NCBI GenBank assembly: GCA_026399575.1
Contig: JAPLQS010000067.1
Location: 21,640-85,639, forward strand
Direction: 5' to 3'
Length of the DNA stretch: 64,000 nt
Source: Nitrosospira sp.
GTDB lineage: Bacteria > Pseudomonadota > Gammaproteobacteria > Burkholderiales > Nitrosomonadaceae
Shown: piece after piece, positions 48,326 to 59,802 of the stretch
How positions within the stretch are numbered: position 1 is the stretch's first letter
Layout of the letters: every line of letters starts with the position of its first letter
Position numbers and translations under genes: made by a program
The notes under the pieces: generated by a model
Databases searched by the model: none
Seen by the model: only the letters and a program-made list of their open reading frames with translations
Told to the model about the DNA's origin: nothing

Positions 48326-48492
48326 GACGCTCCCCGATTACCTGGATTAAAACTCGAAGTCCAATGTTCGGCACCGGATTGGTCCATGTGCTGAGTTGGT
48401 CGAAGAATACCGCATATGTGGTTCATCAGTCGAGACATTTTCTGGGTTGTAGCCATTGCTCGCCGAGGGAACGGCCTATCGTGGCTGCGGCT

Positions 48493-48876
48493 TCAGCCGC
48501 CCCGCTTTTCCCAGACCGCGCGCACCTGGGCAGCCAGGGTCATGGGGTCGAAAGGCTTGGCAATCACGTCCAGCGCCCCCAGCGATTTATAATGGGCCAC
48601 CTCCAGCGGTTGCACCTTGGCGGTCATGAAAGCCACCGGTACCTGTGCCAGCAGTGGTCGTTCGCGCAACGCCTTGAACGTGGATGGACCATCCATGCCG
48701 GGCATCATCACATCCAGCAGAATCATGTCAGGCATGAAAGCCTCGGCTTCAAGCAGTGCTTGTTCACCCGAAGAACAGGTTTTCACCGTGAAACCGCCGA
48801 CCATTTCCAGCGCCAGCTTGGCTATGGCCTGGATATCCGGCTCGTCCTCGACATACAGAATGTTTTGCAGTTTCAT
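48493..48876 (-). CDS. Receiver-only response regulator (CheY-like)
   Basis: Protein of 127 residues with all receiver residues: the acidic pair in LYVEDEPD, phosphoacceptor Asp in MILLDVMMPGMDG, switch Thr in AFMTAK and Lys in AKPFDP. No output domain. It is the last of six coupled genes; its ATG overlaps the stop of the upstream hybrid kinase (ATGA). It is probably the phospho-acceptor or connector of that kinase. Confidence 0.93.
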   Translation of the reverse strand: MKLQNILYVEDEPDIQAIAKLALEMVGGFTVKTCSSGEQALLEAEAFMPDMILLDVMMPGMDGPSTFKALRERPLLAQVPVAFMTAKVQPLEVAHYKSLGALDVIAKPFDPMTLAAQVRAVWEKRGG

Positions 48877-51521
48877 GGTTTTTTTCCTCCGGATTTGAAT
48901 GAATTGATGCTGGTGTTGATAGCATCGAGCAACTCATGCGGCGACACCCGCGACTTGAGCAAAGCGGCTTCGACCTTGCCGGCTTCCGTGCTGCTGAGTT
49001 CAGTACCGGACAGAATGATGATCCTGGGCGCCGGTTTCTGTTTCTTCAACAGCGGCAGCAGATCCCAGCCGGAACCATCCGGCAGCTCCAGATCCAGAAT
49101 CACCACGTCAAACCGCTCCAGCGCAATCATCGCGCGTGCATCGGCCAGCGTGGTCGCCAGTTCAAAGTCGTAGCATTCGCCCACCATGGCGCGAATCACC
49201 TGGTGCAGGTCGGCATCATCCTCCACATGCAGCACCCGCGGACGATGTCCGGCTACTCCAACCAGATATTTCTCCACCGTACCCAGCAGGCGGGTCTCGT
49301 CGATCGGCTTGGTCAGCCAGTCGATGTTCGAGAAATCTCCATTGATGGCGAGCTTCCCCTCTTCCATCCCAGCCGAAACCACAATGATCGGCAGATCCAC
49401 CGTTTCCGGCCGTTGCCGCACCTGGCGGATGATCTCCAGTCCGTTGCTGTCCGGCAACCTCAGATCCAGCGTCATGGCCGCGTAGCTTGATTGTTGCAAT
49501 GCCTGCAACGCCTCGGCGCCGTTCGCGGCAATATCGACTTGGTAACCGGCGCGGCTGAGCAGCAGGCTCAGTAGCTGTGCAATATCCGGCTCGTCCTCCA
49601 CCACCAGGATGCGGGGCGCATCACTACCCGACAGGGATGGCATGTGGCTGGTAATGCCCGTTGCAGCGGCGTTCGCTAATGGTAACTCGCAGAAGAAGGT
49701 GGCACCTTTCCCTTCCTCTGACTCGAATCCAACCTGGCCATGCATGTGTTCCACCAGTTCCCTGGTGATGGCCAACCCCAGACCCGTGCCGCCTTTCTGG
49801 CGCGTATCGGAGGAGTCTGCCTGGGAGAATTTCTGGAAAATGTGCGCGCGAAATGCTGCAGGAATACCGGGGCCATGATCGGTCACGCTGATCCGCACCC
49901 GTCCATCCAGCTTCTGCACCGTAACTTCCACCGTGCCATCCTCGGGAGAGTATTTGATCGCATTGGACAGCAGATTGCTCAGCACCTGCAGCAGGCGCTG
50001 GCCATCCACCCGCACCTCGGCATCCGCTGCCTGGCTGATCAATGCCAGCGTCACCCGGCGCTCGACGCCATAGCCACGGGTGTTTTCCAGCACCTGCTCG
50101 ATCAATGGCAGCAGCGGCTGCAACTGTATGTCGAAATGCATCTTGCCGGCGGCAATCTTCTCCATGTCGAGCAGATCATTGATCAGATGATTGAGCCGTT
50201 GACTGTTCTTGTGGGCGATGTCAATGAGCGCACGCATATTCTGCGGTATGCTGCCCAGCGCACCGCCGACCAGCAATCCCAGGCTGCCGGCAATCGATGT
50301 CAGCGGGGTACGCAGTTCGTGGCTGACCGTGGAGACAAACTCGTTCTTCATGCGCTCGATGCGCTTGCGCTCGGTGATGTCGCGCACGATGGCGACAAAG
50401 CGTCCCTGCTGTATTCCTTCCCGTATGAACTGGAGAAAGATCTCCACCGGAATATTGTGCCCGTCCTTGTGGCGGTGGATGGTCTGGAAGTTGAGCGAGG
50501 CTTGCGTGCCGTCGATCAGCGGCTGCACCGTCTGCCGGAAACGCTCCAGCGTGAATTCGGGTTTGATATCAAGCGGCGTCATTGCCAGCAGCTCGGCTTC
50601 GGTATAACCCACCTGCTCCTGCGCGCCATTGTTCACATAGATGAACCGGAAATCACCCTCGCGAAACATGAAAACACTATCCAGCGTCTGGTCCAGCGTG
50701 TACTTGAACTGTGACAACTCCTCTTCGACTTTCTTGCGTTCGGTGATGTCGATCACCGATGCCAGCACAAACCGTCCTTCCGGTGTCTGTACCGGATTCA
50801 GGCCGATCTCCACCGGAAACACTTTGCCATCCTTGTGCTGTCCGTAAATTTCGCGCCCCGCCCCCATCTCGCGCGTATCCGGCGCGTGCGTGTAGGCCGT
50901 GCGATACCCGGCATGCTTGCCGTGATATTGCTGCGGCACCAGCATCTCGATCGGCTGCCCCAGCAATTCCTCGCGCCGGTAACCAAATATATGCTCCGCT
51001 TGCGAGTTCACCATCGCAATCCGCCCTTCCGCACTGACCATCAGCATCGCATTGGGCAAGGCATCGACGATGGTGCGCAGGCGCTCCTCATTGCTGCGCA
51101 ATGCCTCTTCCGCTTGCTTGCGTTCGGTGATGTCGTGTGCGATACCCAGATAGCCGTTAATTTCCCCGTCATCCGCGCGTATCGCGGTAATCACCAGCGA
51201 AACTAAAATGTGTTCGCCACTCTTGCGGACATAAGTCCATTCCCGGCTCTCGGAGCCTTGCCGTTCGGGAACATCGACAAATGTACGGAAACCAGTCACC
51301 GGGTACCCCAGGGACACGCTCAATTCCCGTGCTCTGGCCTCCACCTCGGCGGGCAGATGAAAGATGGCCGGAGTCTGTTTGCCCACCATCTCGCCTGCCT
51401 CGTAACCAAGCAGGCGTTCCGCACCGCGATTGAATACCGTGATGGTTCCCGCCGGGTCAGCGGCGATGATGGCAACTTCGGAAGCAGCGTTCAGTACGTC
51501 GGCAAGCAGTTTCAGAGGCAC
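48873..51521 (-). CDS. Soluble hybrid histidine kinase, PAS x3-HisKA-HATPase-REC-REC
   Basis: Protein of 882 residues with no membrane helix. Three PAS/PAC units occupy about residues 10-395, each closed by a DITERK motif. Then come HisKA ([14 protein letters not shown], phospho-His), HATPase_c ([33 protein letters not shown]) and two C-terminal receivers (VVEDEPD / [11 protein letters not shown] / LTKPID, and HVEDDAD / [11 protein letters not shown]). The second receiver seems to lack the usual Lys-Pro end (LLKSRVSP). It starts with GTG 51521, overlapping the HD-GYP stop by 10 bases. A cytosolic redox or ligand sensor; the signal is unknown. Confidence 0.92.
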   Translation of the reverse strand: MPLKLLADVLNAASEVAIIAADPAGTITVFNRGAERLLGYEAGEMVGKQTPAIFHLPAEVEARARELSVSLGYPVTGFRTFVDVPERQGSESREWTYVRKSGEHILVSLVITAIRADDGEINGYLGIAHDITERKQAEEALRSNEERLRTIVDALPNAMLMVSAEGRIAMVNSQAEHIFGYRREELLGQPIEMLVPQQYHGKHAGYRTAYTHAPDTREMGAGREIYGQHKDGKVFPVEIGLNPVQTPEGRFVLASVIDITERKKVEEELSQFKYTLDQTLDSVFMFREGDFRFIYVNNGAQEQVGYTEAELLAMTPLDIKPEFTLERFRQTVQPLIDGTQASLNFQTIHRHKDGHNIPVEIFLQFIREGIQQGRFVAIVRDITERKRIERMKNEFVSTVSHELRTPLTSIAGSLGLLVGGALGSIPQNMRALIDIAHKNSQRLNHLINDLLDMEKIAAGKMHFDIQLQPLLPLIEQVLENTRGYGVERRVTLALISQAADAEVRVDGQRLLQVLSNLLSNAIKYSPEDGTVEVTVQKLDGRVRISVTDHGPGIPAAFRAHIFQKFSQADSSDTRQKGGTGLGLAITRELVEHMHGQVGFESEEGKGATFFCELPLANAAATGITSHMPSLSGSDAPRILVVEDEPDIAQLLSLLLSRAGYQVDIAANGAEALQALQQSSYAAMTLDLRLPDSNGLEIIRQVRQRPETVDLPIIVVSAGMEEGKLAINGDFSNIDWLTKPIDETRLLGTVEKYLVGVAGHRPRVLHVEDDADLHQVIRAMVGECYDFELATTLADARAMIALERFDVVILDLELPDGSGWDLLPLLKKQKPAPRIIILSGTELSSTEAGKVEAALLKSRVSPHELLDAINTSINSFKSGGKKP

Positions 51522-52585
51522 ACCACCTCCGGCTCGGCATACCGTTCGCAGATGGCAATGATTTCCGTCAGATTTTGCTGAAAATGCACCACCACTTCGG
51601 GATCGAAGTGTTTACCGACGTTGGCCTGCATGTAAGCCACCGCTTTATCTACGGGCCAGGCTTCCTTATAAGGCCGCACGGAAGTCAGCGCGTCAAACAC
51701 ATCGGCTACTGCGACGATGCGCCCGGCCTGCGGAATGGCGGTACCGGCCAACCCATGCGGATAACCGCTGCCGTCCCACTTTTCATGGTGCGTGAGCGCG
51801 ATAACATACGCCAACTGCAGCAGTTCCGAACTGTCCCCATCCATCAGCTCTGCGCCCATGCTGGCATGGCTTTTCATGATCTCCCATTCGTGCGGCTCCA
51901 GCTTGCCTGGTTTCAGCAGAATGCCATCGGGGATACCGATCTTGCCGATGTCATGCATGGGGCTGGCGTGCAGCATCAATTCACAATTATCCACGCTCCA
52001 GCCTATGCTGCGCGCCAGCAATGCGGATACCTTGCTCATGCGTATCACATGCAAACCGGTCTCGTTGTCGCGGTACTCGGCGGCGCGGCCGAGGCGCTGC
52101 ACGATCTGCAAGCGCGTGGCGCGTAGTTGTTCGGTGCGTTCCCGCACCATCTCCTCCAGCACGGCTTTCTGGTCGTACAACAGACGGTGGGCCAGATGTA
52201 CCTCGAACAGGTTGCGCACCCGTGCCAGCAGTTCAACGCGATCGAATGGTTTGGTCACGAAATCACGCGCACCGCTGTTCAGCGCGCGCAACAGATAGTC
52301 GCGCCCCTGCTGCGCGGTCAGCACTATGATCGGCGGCAGCAATGGATCTGCCAATGCCGCCAACTGCGCCATCACTGCGAAACCGTCCAGATGCGGCATA
52401 TTGAGATCGAGCAGAATCAGATCGGGGCGTACCGCCCGGTAGTGATCCAGCGCTACGCGCGAGTCCTGCACCAGATCGAGATCGGTGTAGCCTTGCCCCG
52501 ACAGCATCTTGTCCAGCAGCTTGAGGTTGGCAGGTTCGTCGTCGACGATCAGGATGCGCGGCCCTTTGGCGGGCGATTCGGTCAT
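51512..52585 (-). CDS. Response regulator with HD-GYP domain (c-di-GMP phosphodiesterase)
   Basis: Protein of 357 residues. The receiver (about 8-130) has LIVDDEP, Asp60 in [14 protein letters not shown] and VTKPFD. The HD-GYP domain (about 165-345) has METGLH-like [11 protein letters not shown], the metal pair in [21 protein letters not shown] and the signature [16 protein letters not shown], so all catalytic residues look intact. It should degrade c-di-GMP under control of phosphorylation. It lies 3 bases after the upstream kinase and overlaps the next kinase by 10 bases; AAGGAG sits 9 bases before its ATG. Confidence 0.95.
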   Translation of the reverse strand: MTESPAKGPRILIVDDEPANLKLLDKMLSGQGYTDLDLVQDSRVALDHYRAVRPDLILLDLNMPHLDGFAVMAQLAALADPLLPPIIVLTAQQGRDYLLRALNSGARDFVTKPFDRVELLARVRNLFEVHLAHRLLYDQKAVLEEMVRERTEQLRATRLQIVQRLGRAAEYRDNETGLHVIRMSKVSALLARSIGWSVDNCELMLHASPMHDIGKIGIPDGILLKPGKLEPHEWEIMKSHASMGAELMDGDSSELLQLAYVIALTHHEKWDGSGYPHGLAGTAIPQAGRIVAVADVFDALTSVRPYKEAWPVDKAVAYMQANVGKHFDPEVVVHFQQNLTEIIAICERYAEPEVVCL

Positions 52586-52588
52586 ATC

Positions 52589-55440
52589 TCAAGTCTCCTT
52601 GTCGGATGCCAATGGAGCGGATGCTGCCGTCAGGCAAGCATCCACGATTTTGTGCAGTTGTTCGATCTCTATCGGTTTGGTGAGAAAGCCGCTGAAATCT
52701 GCAGCCACGCCGCGCTCGATATCACGCGCCATCGCATTGGCGGTAACGGCAACTACCGGGATAAACTTTAGCGCGGGATCGGCTTTTAGCAATGCCAGCA
52801 TCTGGTAGCCATCCATGCCCGGCAGATTGATGTCGAGCAGAATCAGGTCGGGATGGCGGCTGCGGGCAATTTCCAGCCCGAGTTCGGCACTGGGGGCAGC
52901 GAGCAGCACGAGATCCTTGCGGGTGGTAAAAATCTTCTGCATCAGATACAGATTGGCCGGGTTATCTTCCACGTACAGCACCGTCCGCAGACCAGCGCTG
53001 GCGGCGGCAATAACAGCGGGGGTAGCATCCTGAGCGGCGGCAAGCAATGGCACATCCGGTGCGCTGGCAGGCAGTTCAAACCAGAAGGTACTGCCTTCAT
53101 CCACGACGCTTTCCACCCCGATGACGCCGTGCATGCCTTCGACCAGCTTCTTTGCCAGCGCCAGGCCGATGCCGCTGCCTTCAATGCCGTCGTAGGCCGA
53201 TTCCATCCGCTCGAACGGTTGGAACAGACGTGCCAGTGAGGCAGCATCAATGCCGCGGCCGGTATCGCGCACGCTGGTGCGCAGACGTCCCTCCCCGACC
53301 GGTTCACAACGCACCTGTATGCTGCCGCCCGCTCGGTTGTACTTGATCGCATTGGACAGCAGATTCAGCAACACCTCGCGCAGCCGCAACCGGTCGGCCT
53401 GCACCAAGCTCGCAGCCCCCAGTTCCAGCGTGATGCTGATCCGGCTTGCTATGGCTAACGGCTGCAACTGTGCCACGCATTCCTTGATCAAGGGGGCAAT
53501 GGCCACGGCTTCGATGACCATATCCAGCCGTCCGCTTTCAATGCGCGCCAGATCCAGCACTTCATTCACCAGTTCCAGCAAATGATTGCCGGCATGCACG
53601 ATCTCCTGCACGTTATCGCTCTGAATTTCCGTCAATGCATGTTCCGGATCTCTTTCCAGCAATTGTCCGAAGCCGATGATCGCATTCAGCGGCGTGCGCA
53701 GTTCGTGGCTCATGCGCGAGAGGAACTCGGATTTGGCCATGTTGGCCTGCTCGGCTTGTTCCTTGGCGCGCGCCAATGCCGTAGTACGCTGCTCGACGCG
53801 CTGCTCCAGCTCGGCGTTGAGCTTGAGTATTTTCTCTTCGATGCGCTTGCGTTCGGTGATGTCCTGTATCGTGCCCACCGAGCGCAGTGGCTTGCCTTCG
53901 CTGCTGAACTCTGTCTCGGCGCGCTCATGCACGTACTTGACGCGCCCGTCTGACATGAGCAGCCGGTGCGTGATTTCGTAGGACTCGCGGGTCAGGAGCG
54001 AGTGTGCGTAAGCGGCATTGACGGCTTCCCGGTCATCCGGATGGATCGCGTTCAGGAAACCTTCGTAGCTGGCAGCAAACTCGCTCTGGTCGATCTCGAA
54101 CAACCGGAAAACCTCATCTGACCAGGTAAGCTTGCCACTTACCAGATCAAGCTCCCAACTGCCGACCTGGGCCATCTGCTGAGCTTCGTTGAGTTTCGTC
54201 TCATTCGCACGCAAGCTTTCCAGCGCAAGCGAGAGTTCGGCAGTGCGCTGTTCGACCCGAAGCTCGAATCCTGCATAGGAACTTTGCAAGCGTTCGGTCA
54301 TGACATTGAAGGAACTGGCGAGTTGCCGTAATTCCAGCCAGCCTTGCGGCGGCACGCGCTGCTGCAGGGAGCCTGCGGCAATACGCTCTGTTGTAGTGAT
54401 CAGTTGCCGGATAGGCGCGACCAGGTTGCGGCCAAACAGCAGCGCCAGTACGAGCGAGGCCAGCAACAGCAAGCCCAGTGCAAGCAGCGCATATTTCTGC
54501 AACTGGTGCAGCGGCGCAAGCGCCTCGGCAGTATCGATCTTCGCCACCATGCCCCAGCGCAATTCGGGTAAATAGCGCCAGGTGGCGATGACTTCCGTCC
54601 CTGAGTAATCATGGACAACGCCTTTGCCGTGCTCGCCGGCAAGGGCCTTGCGCATGCCCGTGGGCAGATTTGGAGAGCTCTGTGAAAAACGCAGACGGAA
54701 AGCCGCATCGGGAGCACGTTTCAGCGGAATAACATAGAGTATGTCGTCACCATCCCGTTGCGCCAGCGCCGTTTCACCGCTCTCGCCCAGTCCGGCGCTA
54801 TCCGCAGCGACCGCGTTGAGCTTGCCTAAATCCAGTTGCAATGCCAGAGCGCCCAGCAGCCTTCCATCTCTGACTATGGGAGAGGTGACAAAGAGAGCTG
54901 GTTTGCCGTCAGATGGCGCATAGATCTGGACTGGGCTGATCTGGATGTCGAGCAGCGTGACTGCATCGCGATAGCCTTGCGCCAGCGCCGTATCGCGGTA
55001 GAGTCCGTTGATGAGATTGGTGCCGAAATCCGCCTCCCGTTGTAGCGAGAACACCACATTGCCCGTCACATCTATCAGCAGCAGATCGTGGTAACCCATG
55101 CTGCTGAGCAACGGGTGATAATACTGACGAATACGCTGCTCTGCGCTGGCATAGCGCGGGCTGGAGACTGCCCGTTGTGCGTGCAGTTCGCTGAAAACCT
55201 GCAAGGCGCTGACCGTCATCTCCGACTGGGTCAGGAACTGATTGTCGGCCAGACGTTCATTGATGTAATGGTCGATCTGATCCTGTTTCTTGTCGGCAAT
55301 GGCAGAAACGCTTTCCAGCGCCGCTTCCCGTAATGTGCGCTCGAAAGACTGCAGATAGAACCAGGTCAGTCCTGCAATGGCAGCGACGACAGCAGCAGGA
55401 AAGCCAGCAGCAGCCGCGGAATGATGCCGTTGAATCTCAC
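52589..55440 (-). CDS. Transmembrane hybrid histidine kinase (apparent N-terminal frameshift)
   Basis: About 950 residues: TM1, a periplasmic sensor region (about 45-300, Cache-like), TM2 (YALLALGLLLLASLVLALLFG), HAMP, PAS (WSDEVFRLFEIDQSE with DITERKR), HisKA ([19 protein letters not shown]), HATPase_c and a C-terminal receiver (VLYVEDNPANL, LILLDINLPGMDG). The natural start is GTG 55440, overlapping the binding-protein stop (GTGA) and reading VRFNGIIPRLLLAFLLLSSLP, but this frame ends in a stop after 24 codons. The rest (AGLTWFYLQSFERTL onward) lies in another frame; one missing base near 55374-55378 would join them. An uninterrupted frame from ATG 55459 exists but has an atypical Ala-rich start. 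Confidence 0.88.
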
Positions 55441-56666
55441 GGCACTCCCCCTGCCGCATTATTTTTCAGCAAGGCTCGCCAGGCATCATGGCTGCGGTGG
55501 AAAGGCCAGGGAGTTGGCCGCACTGGTGTATTGGAGGAATACACTTGCTCGAACTGCCCGTCCGGGAGTACCCGCCCCACCCGTACCATGTTCCACAAAT
55601 GACGGCTGGTCGCATCCACTGCGAGTATTCCTGAAGGCGCCTGGATGCTCTGCCGCAGCAACGTCGGGTTAACCCGCACTGGATCGATAGAGTTTGTTTC
55701 CCGTACTGCTTGCGCCCACAAATGCACACCCAGGTAGGAAGTCTCCATCGGAGCGCTGGTCACCCGCTCAGCGCCAAAGCGGCTCTGATACGCCGCGACA
55801 AAGCGCCGGTTCTCTTCTCCCGGCAGCGACTGGAAATAACCCCACACCGCATAGTGCCGGGTGAGCCGCCCGCCGCGCCAGGCTTTCATTTCTCCCTCGG
55901 CCATGCTGAACGACATCAGCGGCAGATTATGCAAACCAGCTTTTTCCAGCGCATCCAGAAAATACCGGTTGCTGTCACCGTTCAGGGTGTTGAGTACGAT
56001 GTCCGGTTTTTTCTGCACGATGTCCGCGACGATGGCATCGACATCAGCGCTGCCCAATGGCAGGTAGCGTTCGCCCAGAACTTCGCCGTCATTGGCTTTG
56101 ATCAGGTCGCGTATGATGAGATTGGCGGTGCGCGGATAGATGTAATCCGAGCCGAGCAGGTAGACGCGGCGGCCGAACTGCTGCATGGCCCAGCGCGTGC
56201 CGGGCACGACCTGCTGATTGGGTGCGGCGCCGGTATAGAGAATATTCGGCGACTGCTCCATGCCTTCGTACTGTACCGGATAAAATAGCAGGTGCCGGTG
56301 CTGCTCGACCACCGGCTTCACCGCCTTGCGGCAGGCCGAAGTCCAGCAGCCGAACAGCACCGCAACCTGTTCCTGCGTGATCAGCCGCTCCGCTTCGGCG
56401 GCAGCGATGTTCGCATCGGATTTGCCATCGGCCACCACCAGTTCCAGCGGGCGCCCCAGCAACCCGCCCTGGGCATGGATTTCCTCCACCGCCAGACGCA
56501 CAGCATCCACCAGCGGCGTCTCGCTCAGCGCCATGGTGCCGCTCAGCGAGTGCAGTACGCCGATTTTGATGGGAGGTTGCGCTGGTGACTGCGCCTGCCA
56601 TAGCCCAACCAGCACGGCTGCGACCGCAACTAGTCCCAGCATGACAAAACGGAAGCTTCCTTTCAT
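55437..56666 (-). CDS. UrtA-like periplasmic binding protein (orphan, in kinase operon)
   Basis: Substrate-binding protein of 409 residues of the urea/short-chain amide type. The signal anchor is MKGSFRFVMLGLVAVAAVLVGLW. UrtA/AmiC hallmarks: IKIGVLHSLSGTMALSETPLVDA, LFGCWTSACRKAVKPV, FYPVQYEGMEQSPNILYTGA and the LNTLNGDSN loop. No permease or ATPase gene accompanies it; instead it is coupled by GTGA to the transmembrane hybrid kinase, which suggests it presents a ligand to a sensor. I chose ATG 56666 with AGGAAAG upstream. Ligand identity (urea, amide or other) is not shown. Confidence 0.9.
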   Translation of the reverse strand: MKGSFRFVMLGLVAVAAVLVGLWQAQSPAQPPIKIGVLHSLSGTMALSETPLVDAVRLAVEEIHAQGGLLGRPLELVVADGKSDANIAAAEAERLITQEQVAVLFGCWTSACRKAVKPVVEQHRHLLFYPVQYEGMEQSPNILYTGAAPNQQVVPGTRWAMQQFGRRVYLLGSDYIYPRTANLIIRDLIKANDGEVLGERYLPLGSADVDAIVADIVQKKPDIVLNTLNGDSNRYFLDALEKAGLHNLPLMSFSMAEGEMKAWRGGRLTRHYAVWGYFQSLPGEENRRFVAAYQSRFGAERVTSAPMETSYLGVHLWAQAVRETNSIDPVRVNPTLLRQSIQAPSGILAVDATSRHLWNMVRVGRVLPDGQFEQVYSSNTPVRPTPWPFHRSHDAWRALLKNNAAGGVP

Positions 56667-56748
56667 TGCAACACTTTCCTGTCTGGGTAAAAGCATTGAT
56701 CAGTCCCCGCAGACCATCCACCCGCTGGATCGGCTGCGGTCAGACCGG

Positions 56749-59490
56749 TTATGGCGCCTCCCCTGGCGGCAAAATCGTGTCGATACTGAGCAACCGGTCT
56801 AGCGTTGCATAAAACTGTGTGATATCCAGCGGCTTGGTCAGGTAGTCTTTGAAACCCGCCGCCATGCCGCGTGCGATGTCGCGCGGCATGGCATTGGCAG
56901 TAATGGCCACCACCGGGATGGTGTTCAGACATGCATCGGATTTGAGCACTTCCATCACCTGGTAGCCATCCATGCCCGGCAAGTTGATGTCCAGCAGGAT
57001 CAGTGCCGGATGATATGCCTGAGCCAGTTCGATGCCCAGTTCCGGCGTATGGGCAGTCAGCAGGTGGATATGCTGGCGGTGGCCGAGGAGCTGCGCCACC
57101 AGTTTCAGATTGGCTGGATTATCCTCGATGAAGAGCACCGTGCGCTGCCACTCTTCCGGACCTGCTGCCGGAATCAGTGGAGCCGTGGCAGTTACCCGGA
57201 TTGCGCCTTCCTGCGGAACAAATTCATTCGGCAGATCGATCCAGAACGTGCTGCCCACGCCGATTTCGCTTTCCACGCCGAGTGTTCCGCCCATCATTTC
57301 GACGATGCGCTGGCTGATGGTCAGACCGATGCCGGTGCCTTCCACCGCAGTATGCTCCGCACCAAGACGATTGAACGGCTGGAATATTTCCGCCAATTTC
57401 TCGGCAGGAATCCCCTGCCCGGTATCCGTTACCAGGATGCGCAGACACTCGTCAGCCGCAGGCTGCGCCTGCAGATGGATGCTGCCGCCCGCGCGGTTGT
57501 ATTTGATAGCATTGGACAATAAATTGAGCAGCACCTGTTTCAAGCGCGTATGGTCAGCCCGCACTACCACCCTTTCCAGTCCCAACTGATTGATGCGGAT
57601 GCCACGCGCATCAGCCAGCGGCTGCACCAGGCTCAGGCATTCCTCCACCAGCGCCGCCACGGCCACCGGCTCCAGCGAGAGCTCGAGGTGGCCGGATTCC
57701 ACTTTGGCCAGATCCAGCACTTCGTTGATCAGTGTCAACAGGTGGCGGCCGGCCTTGAGAATTTCATGCACGTTGTCCTGCTGGTCAGCTCCCAGATTAT
57801 CATCGCATTCCATCAACTGGGCGAAACCGAGAATGGCGTTCATCGGTGTGCGCAGCTCATGCGACATGCTGGAAAGAAACTCGGACTTGGTCTGATTGGC
57901 CCGGTCGGCAGCTCTACTTGCTTCCAGTAATGCCATTTCAGTCGCTTTCATGTGGCTGATGTCGGTGCGGATCGAAACATATTGATAGGGCTTACCTTTG
58001 TCATCGAGAAAAGGCGTGATGGTGGACTCGACCCAGTACAGGCTGCCATCCTTGTTGCGGTTGCAGACTGCGCCCTGCCAGACATTGCCGCCGGCGATGG
58101 TGCGCCACAGATCCTGATAGAACTCCGGCGGATGCTGCCCCGATTTCAGAATGCGGTGATTCTGTCCCAGTAGTTCGTCACGGCGGTAGCCACTGATAGC
58201 GCAGAATTTGTCGTTGACGTAGGTGATGTTCCCTGCCCGGTTGGCAATGCTGACGATGGCGTGATGATCGAGTGCAAGGTGCTCGCGCTCGCGCTCATAC
58301 AATGCCTGGTGCAGATGCGCCATGGTTTCGTTGTTCTGCCGCCAGCGCCGCGCGCGCGCGGTTACCATCGCCACCAGGTGGGCAGGTTGCACCGGCTTGA
58401 CCAGGAAGTCGTCGCCGCCAAGATCGAGTGCCAGCAGTTGCTTGTCGATATTTGTTTCAGCAGACAGGAACAGGATAGGCAGAGTGGCGAGGTGTTCCTG
58501 TTCGCGCAACACCGCCGCCAGCTCCGGCCCGCTGACATCGGGCATGTAGATGTCGAGCACCAGCACATCCGGCGCAAAGCCGTGTAAGGCATCGAGTGCT
58601 TGTCTGGGGTCTGTCACGGTGCGCACTTCCATGCCGGCATGGCGCAGCACCGCCGCGTTTGCCTCCAGCGGCAGTGGATCATCGTCCACCATCAATACGC
58701 GAAAGGGTTGCGCGGGCAGGCGTCCGGTAAGCGAATCGAGCAGTCTCGCCAGATGCAGTGGGTTTACCGGCTTGGTCAGATAGCGGCTGGCCCCGGAACG
58801 AAAAGCGGCAAGGCGCGCGTCGAGGTCATCGCGCACTGACACAACAACGATAGGCGGGCACCATTCCTGACCCGCTTTGAGCTCCCCCATCAGCAATGCA
58901 CCCGCTGTATCGCCCTGTGGAAAGATCAGGTCCAGCACCACTGCAGCGGGACGTTCACCGCTGCTCCATGCTGCCCGGAACTCGGCCAGTTCGGTAAAGA
59001 CTCGCACCCGGTAGCCGTCTTGCTCCAACGCCACGCTGAGCTGTCGCGCCTGTTCAGCGTCATCCTCCACCACATCAATCAGGGGTGAGCCTTGGGCGAC
59101 GGAGTAATGCGGCTGCTTCAGGCTGGGCGCATTCTGCTGCAGCCTGGCTTGTGCCAGTTTCTCCAGCCGCTCCAGAACATGGATGGCCTCCCGCCAGCGA
59201 ACCATGCTCGGCCCCTGCTCATCCTGCAGCATCGCAGCCAGATGCTGCTCGAGTTCGTGCGCGACCACGCTGAGCGAATGCATGCCGAAAGTGCCGGCGG
59301 CGCCGGTCAGACTATGCACCAGACGGTGCAATGCCTGCGCCTCGGCAAGCTGCCAGGCCGCCGGGTCGAGGCGCATGAAACTGGCGCGGATGGCTTCGAT
59401 TCGGACTGGAAGCTGATCGGCGAACTGCTGCCGCAACCCGGCCAGGGCAGTTTCAACGGGGACGGGATCATTCCATAGTTCAGAGGTCAT
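56749..59490 (-). CDS. Hybrid histidine kinase with N-terminal HPt, HPt-REC-REC-PAS-HisKA-HATPase-REC
   Basis: Protein of 913 residues without membrane helices. The HPt domain has phospho-His59 in LVHSLTGAAGTFGM. Two receivers follow (VVEDDAE/VVLDLIFPQG and MVDDDPL/LVLDIYMPDVSG), then PAS (IVSIANRAGNITYVNDKF), HisKA (SMSHELRTPMNAILGFAQLM), HATPase_c and a C-terminal receiver (FIEDNPANL, LILLDINLPGMDG). It is the first gene of the six-gene operon; GGAG lies 6 bases before ATG. An HPt at the N-terminus of such a chain allows a full internal phosphorelay. The signal is unknown. Confidence 0.92.
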   Translation of the reverse strand: MTSELWNDPVPVETALAGLRQQFADQLPVRIEAIRASFMRLDPAAWQLAEAQALHRLVHSLTGAAGTFGMHSLSVVAHELEQHLAAMLQDEQGPSMVRWREAIHVLERLEKLAQARLQQNAPSLKQPHYSVAQGSPLIDVVEDDAEQARQLSVALEQDGYRVRVFTELAEFRAAWSSGERPAAVVLDLIFPQGDTAGALLMGELKAGQEWCPPIVVVSVRDDLDARLAAFRSGASRYLTKPVNPLHLARLLDSLTGRLPAQPFRVLMVDDDPLPLEANAAVLRHAGMEVRTVTDPRQALDALHGFAPDVLVLDIYMPDVSGPELAAVLREQEHLATLPILFLSAETNIDKQLLALDLGGDDFLVKPVQPAHLVAMVTARARRWRQNNETMAHLHQALYEREREHLALDHHAIVSIANRAGNITYVNDKFCAISGYRRDELLGQNHRILKSGQHPPEFYQDLWRTIAGGNVWQGAVCNRNKDGSLYWVESTITPFLDDKGKPYQYVSIRTDISHMKATEMALLEASRAADRANQTKSEFLSSMSHELRTPMNAILGFAQLMECDDNLGADQQDNVHEILKAGRHLLTLINEVLDLAKVESGHLELSLEPVAVAALVEECLSLVQPLADARGIRINQLGLERVVVRADHTRLKQVLLNLLSNAIKYNRAGGSIHLQAQPAADECLRILVTDTGQGIPAEKLAEIFQPFNRLGAEHTAVEGTGIGLTISQRIVEMMGGTLGVESEIGVGSTFWIDLPNEFVPQEGAIRVTATAPLIPAAGPEEWQRTVLFIEDNPANLKLVAQLLGHRQHIHLLTAHTPELGIELAQAYHPALILLDINLPGMDGYQVMEVLKSDACLNTIPVVAITANAMPRDIARGMAAGFKDYLTKPLDITQFYATLDRLLSIDTILPPGEAP

Positions 59491-59802
59491 TTGTGCTCCA
59501 TATGAGCTTGATCAATCGCTAACGAGGAGTGGCCTGCAAAAAGCGCTTTAGCAGAATTGCCTGCAAAGTCAGCAGATTTTTTCTGCTCGGAGTTTACTAT
59601 GGATTTCTTTTAATCTATAAAGGAAAGTTATATTTGTCGTTCATTGTGAGTGTTTGTGTAACCCTTTGTAACGATGCATGCGCAAAATACGGCCCTCAGC
59701 CTGATGTAAACCATCAAGCCTAACGTTACGTACGATGCGGCAGCCGGTAGCTGGACCTGTTGCGGGGGTTTGGAAAAAGGTGCGGCGTGAACAAGTGCCG
59801 GA
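59491..59802. other. Intergenic region before the signalling operon
   Basis: No gene recognised. It must hold the promoter of the six-gene signalling operon reading left, but no clear -35/-10 pair could be picked with confidence. There is an AT-rich tract around 59600-59660 and a weak hairpin AGCAG/CTGCT around a T-run near 59570-59586. Confidence 0.4.
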
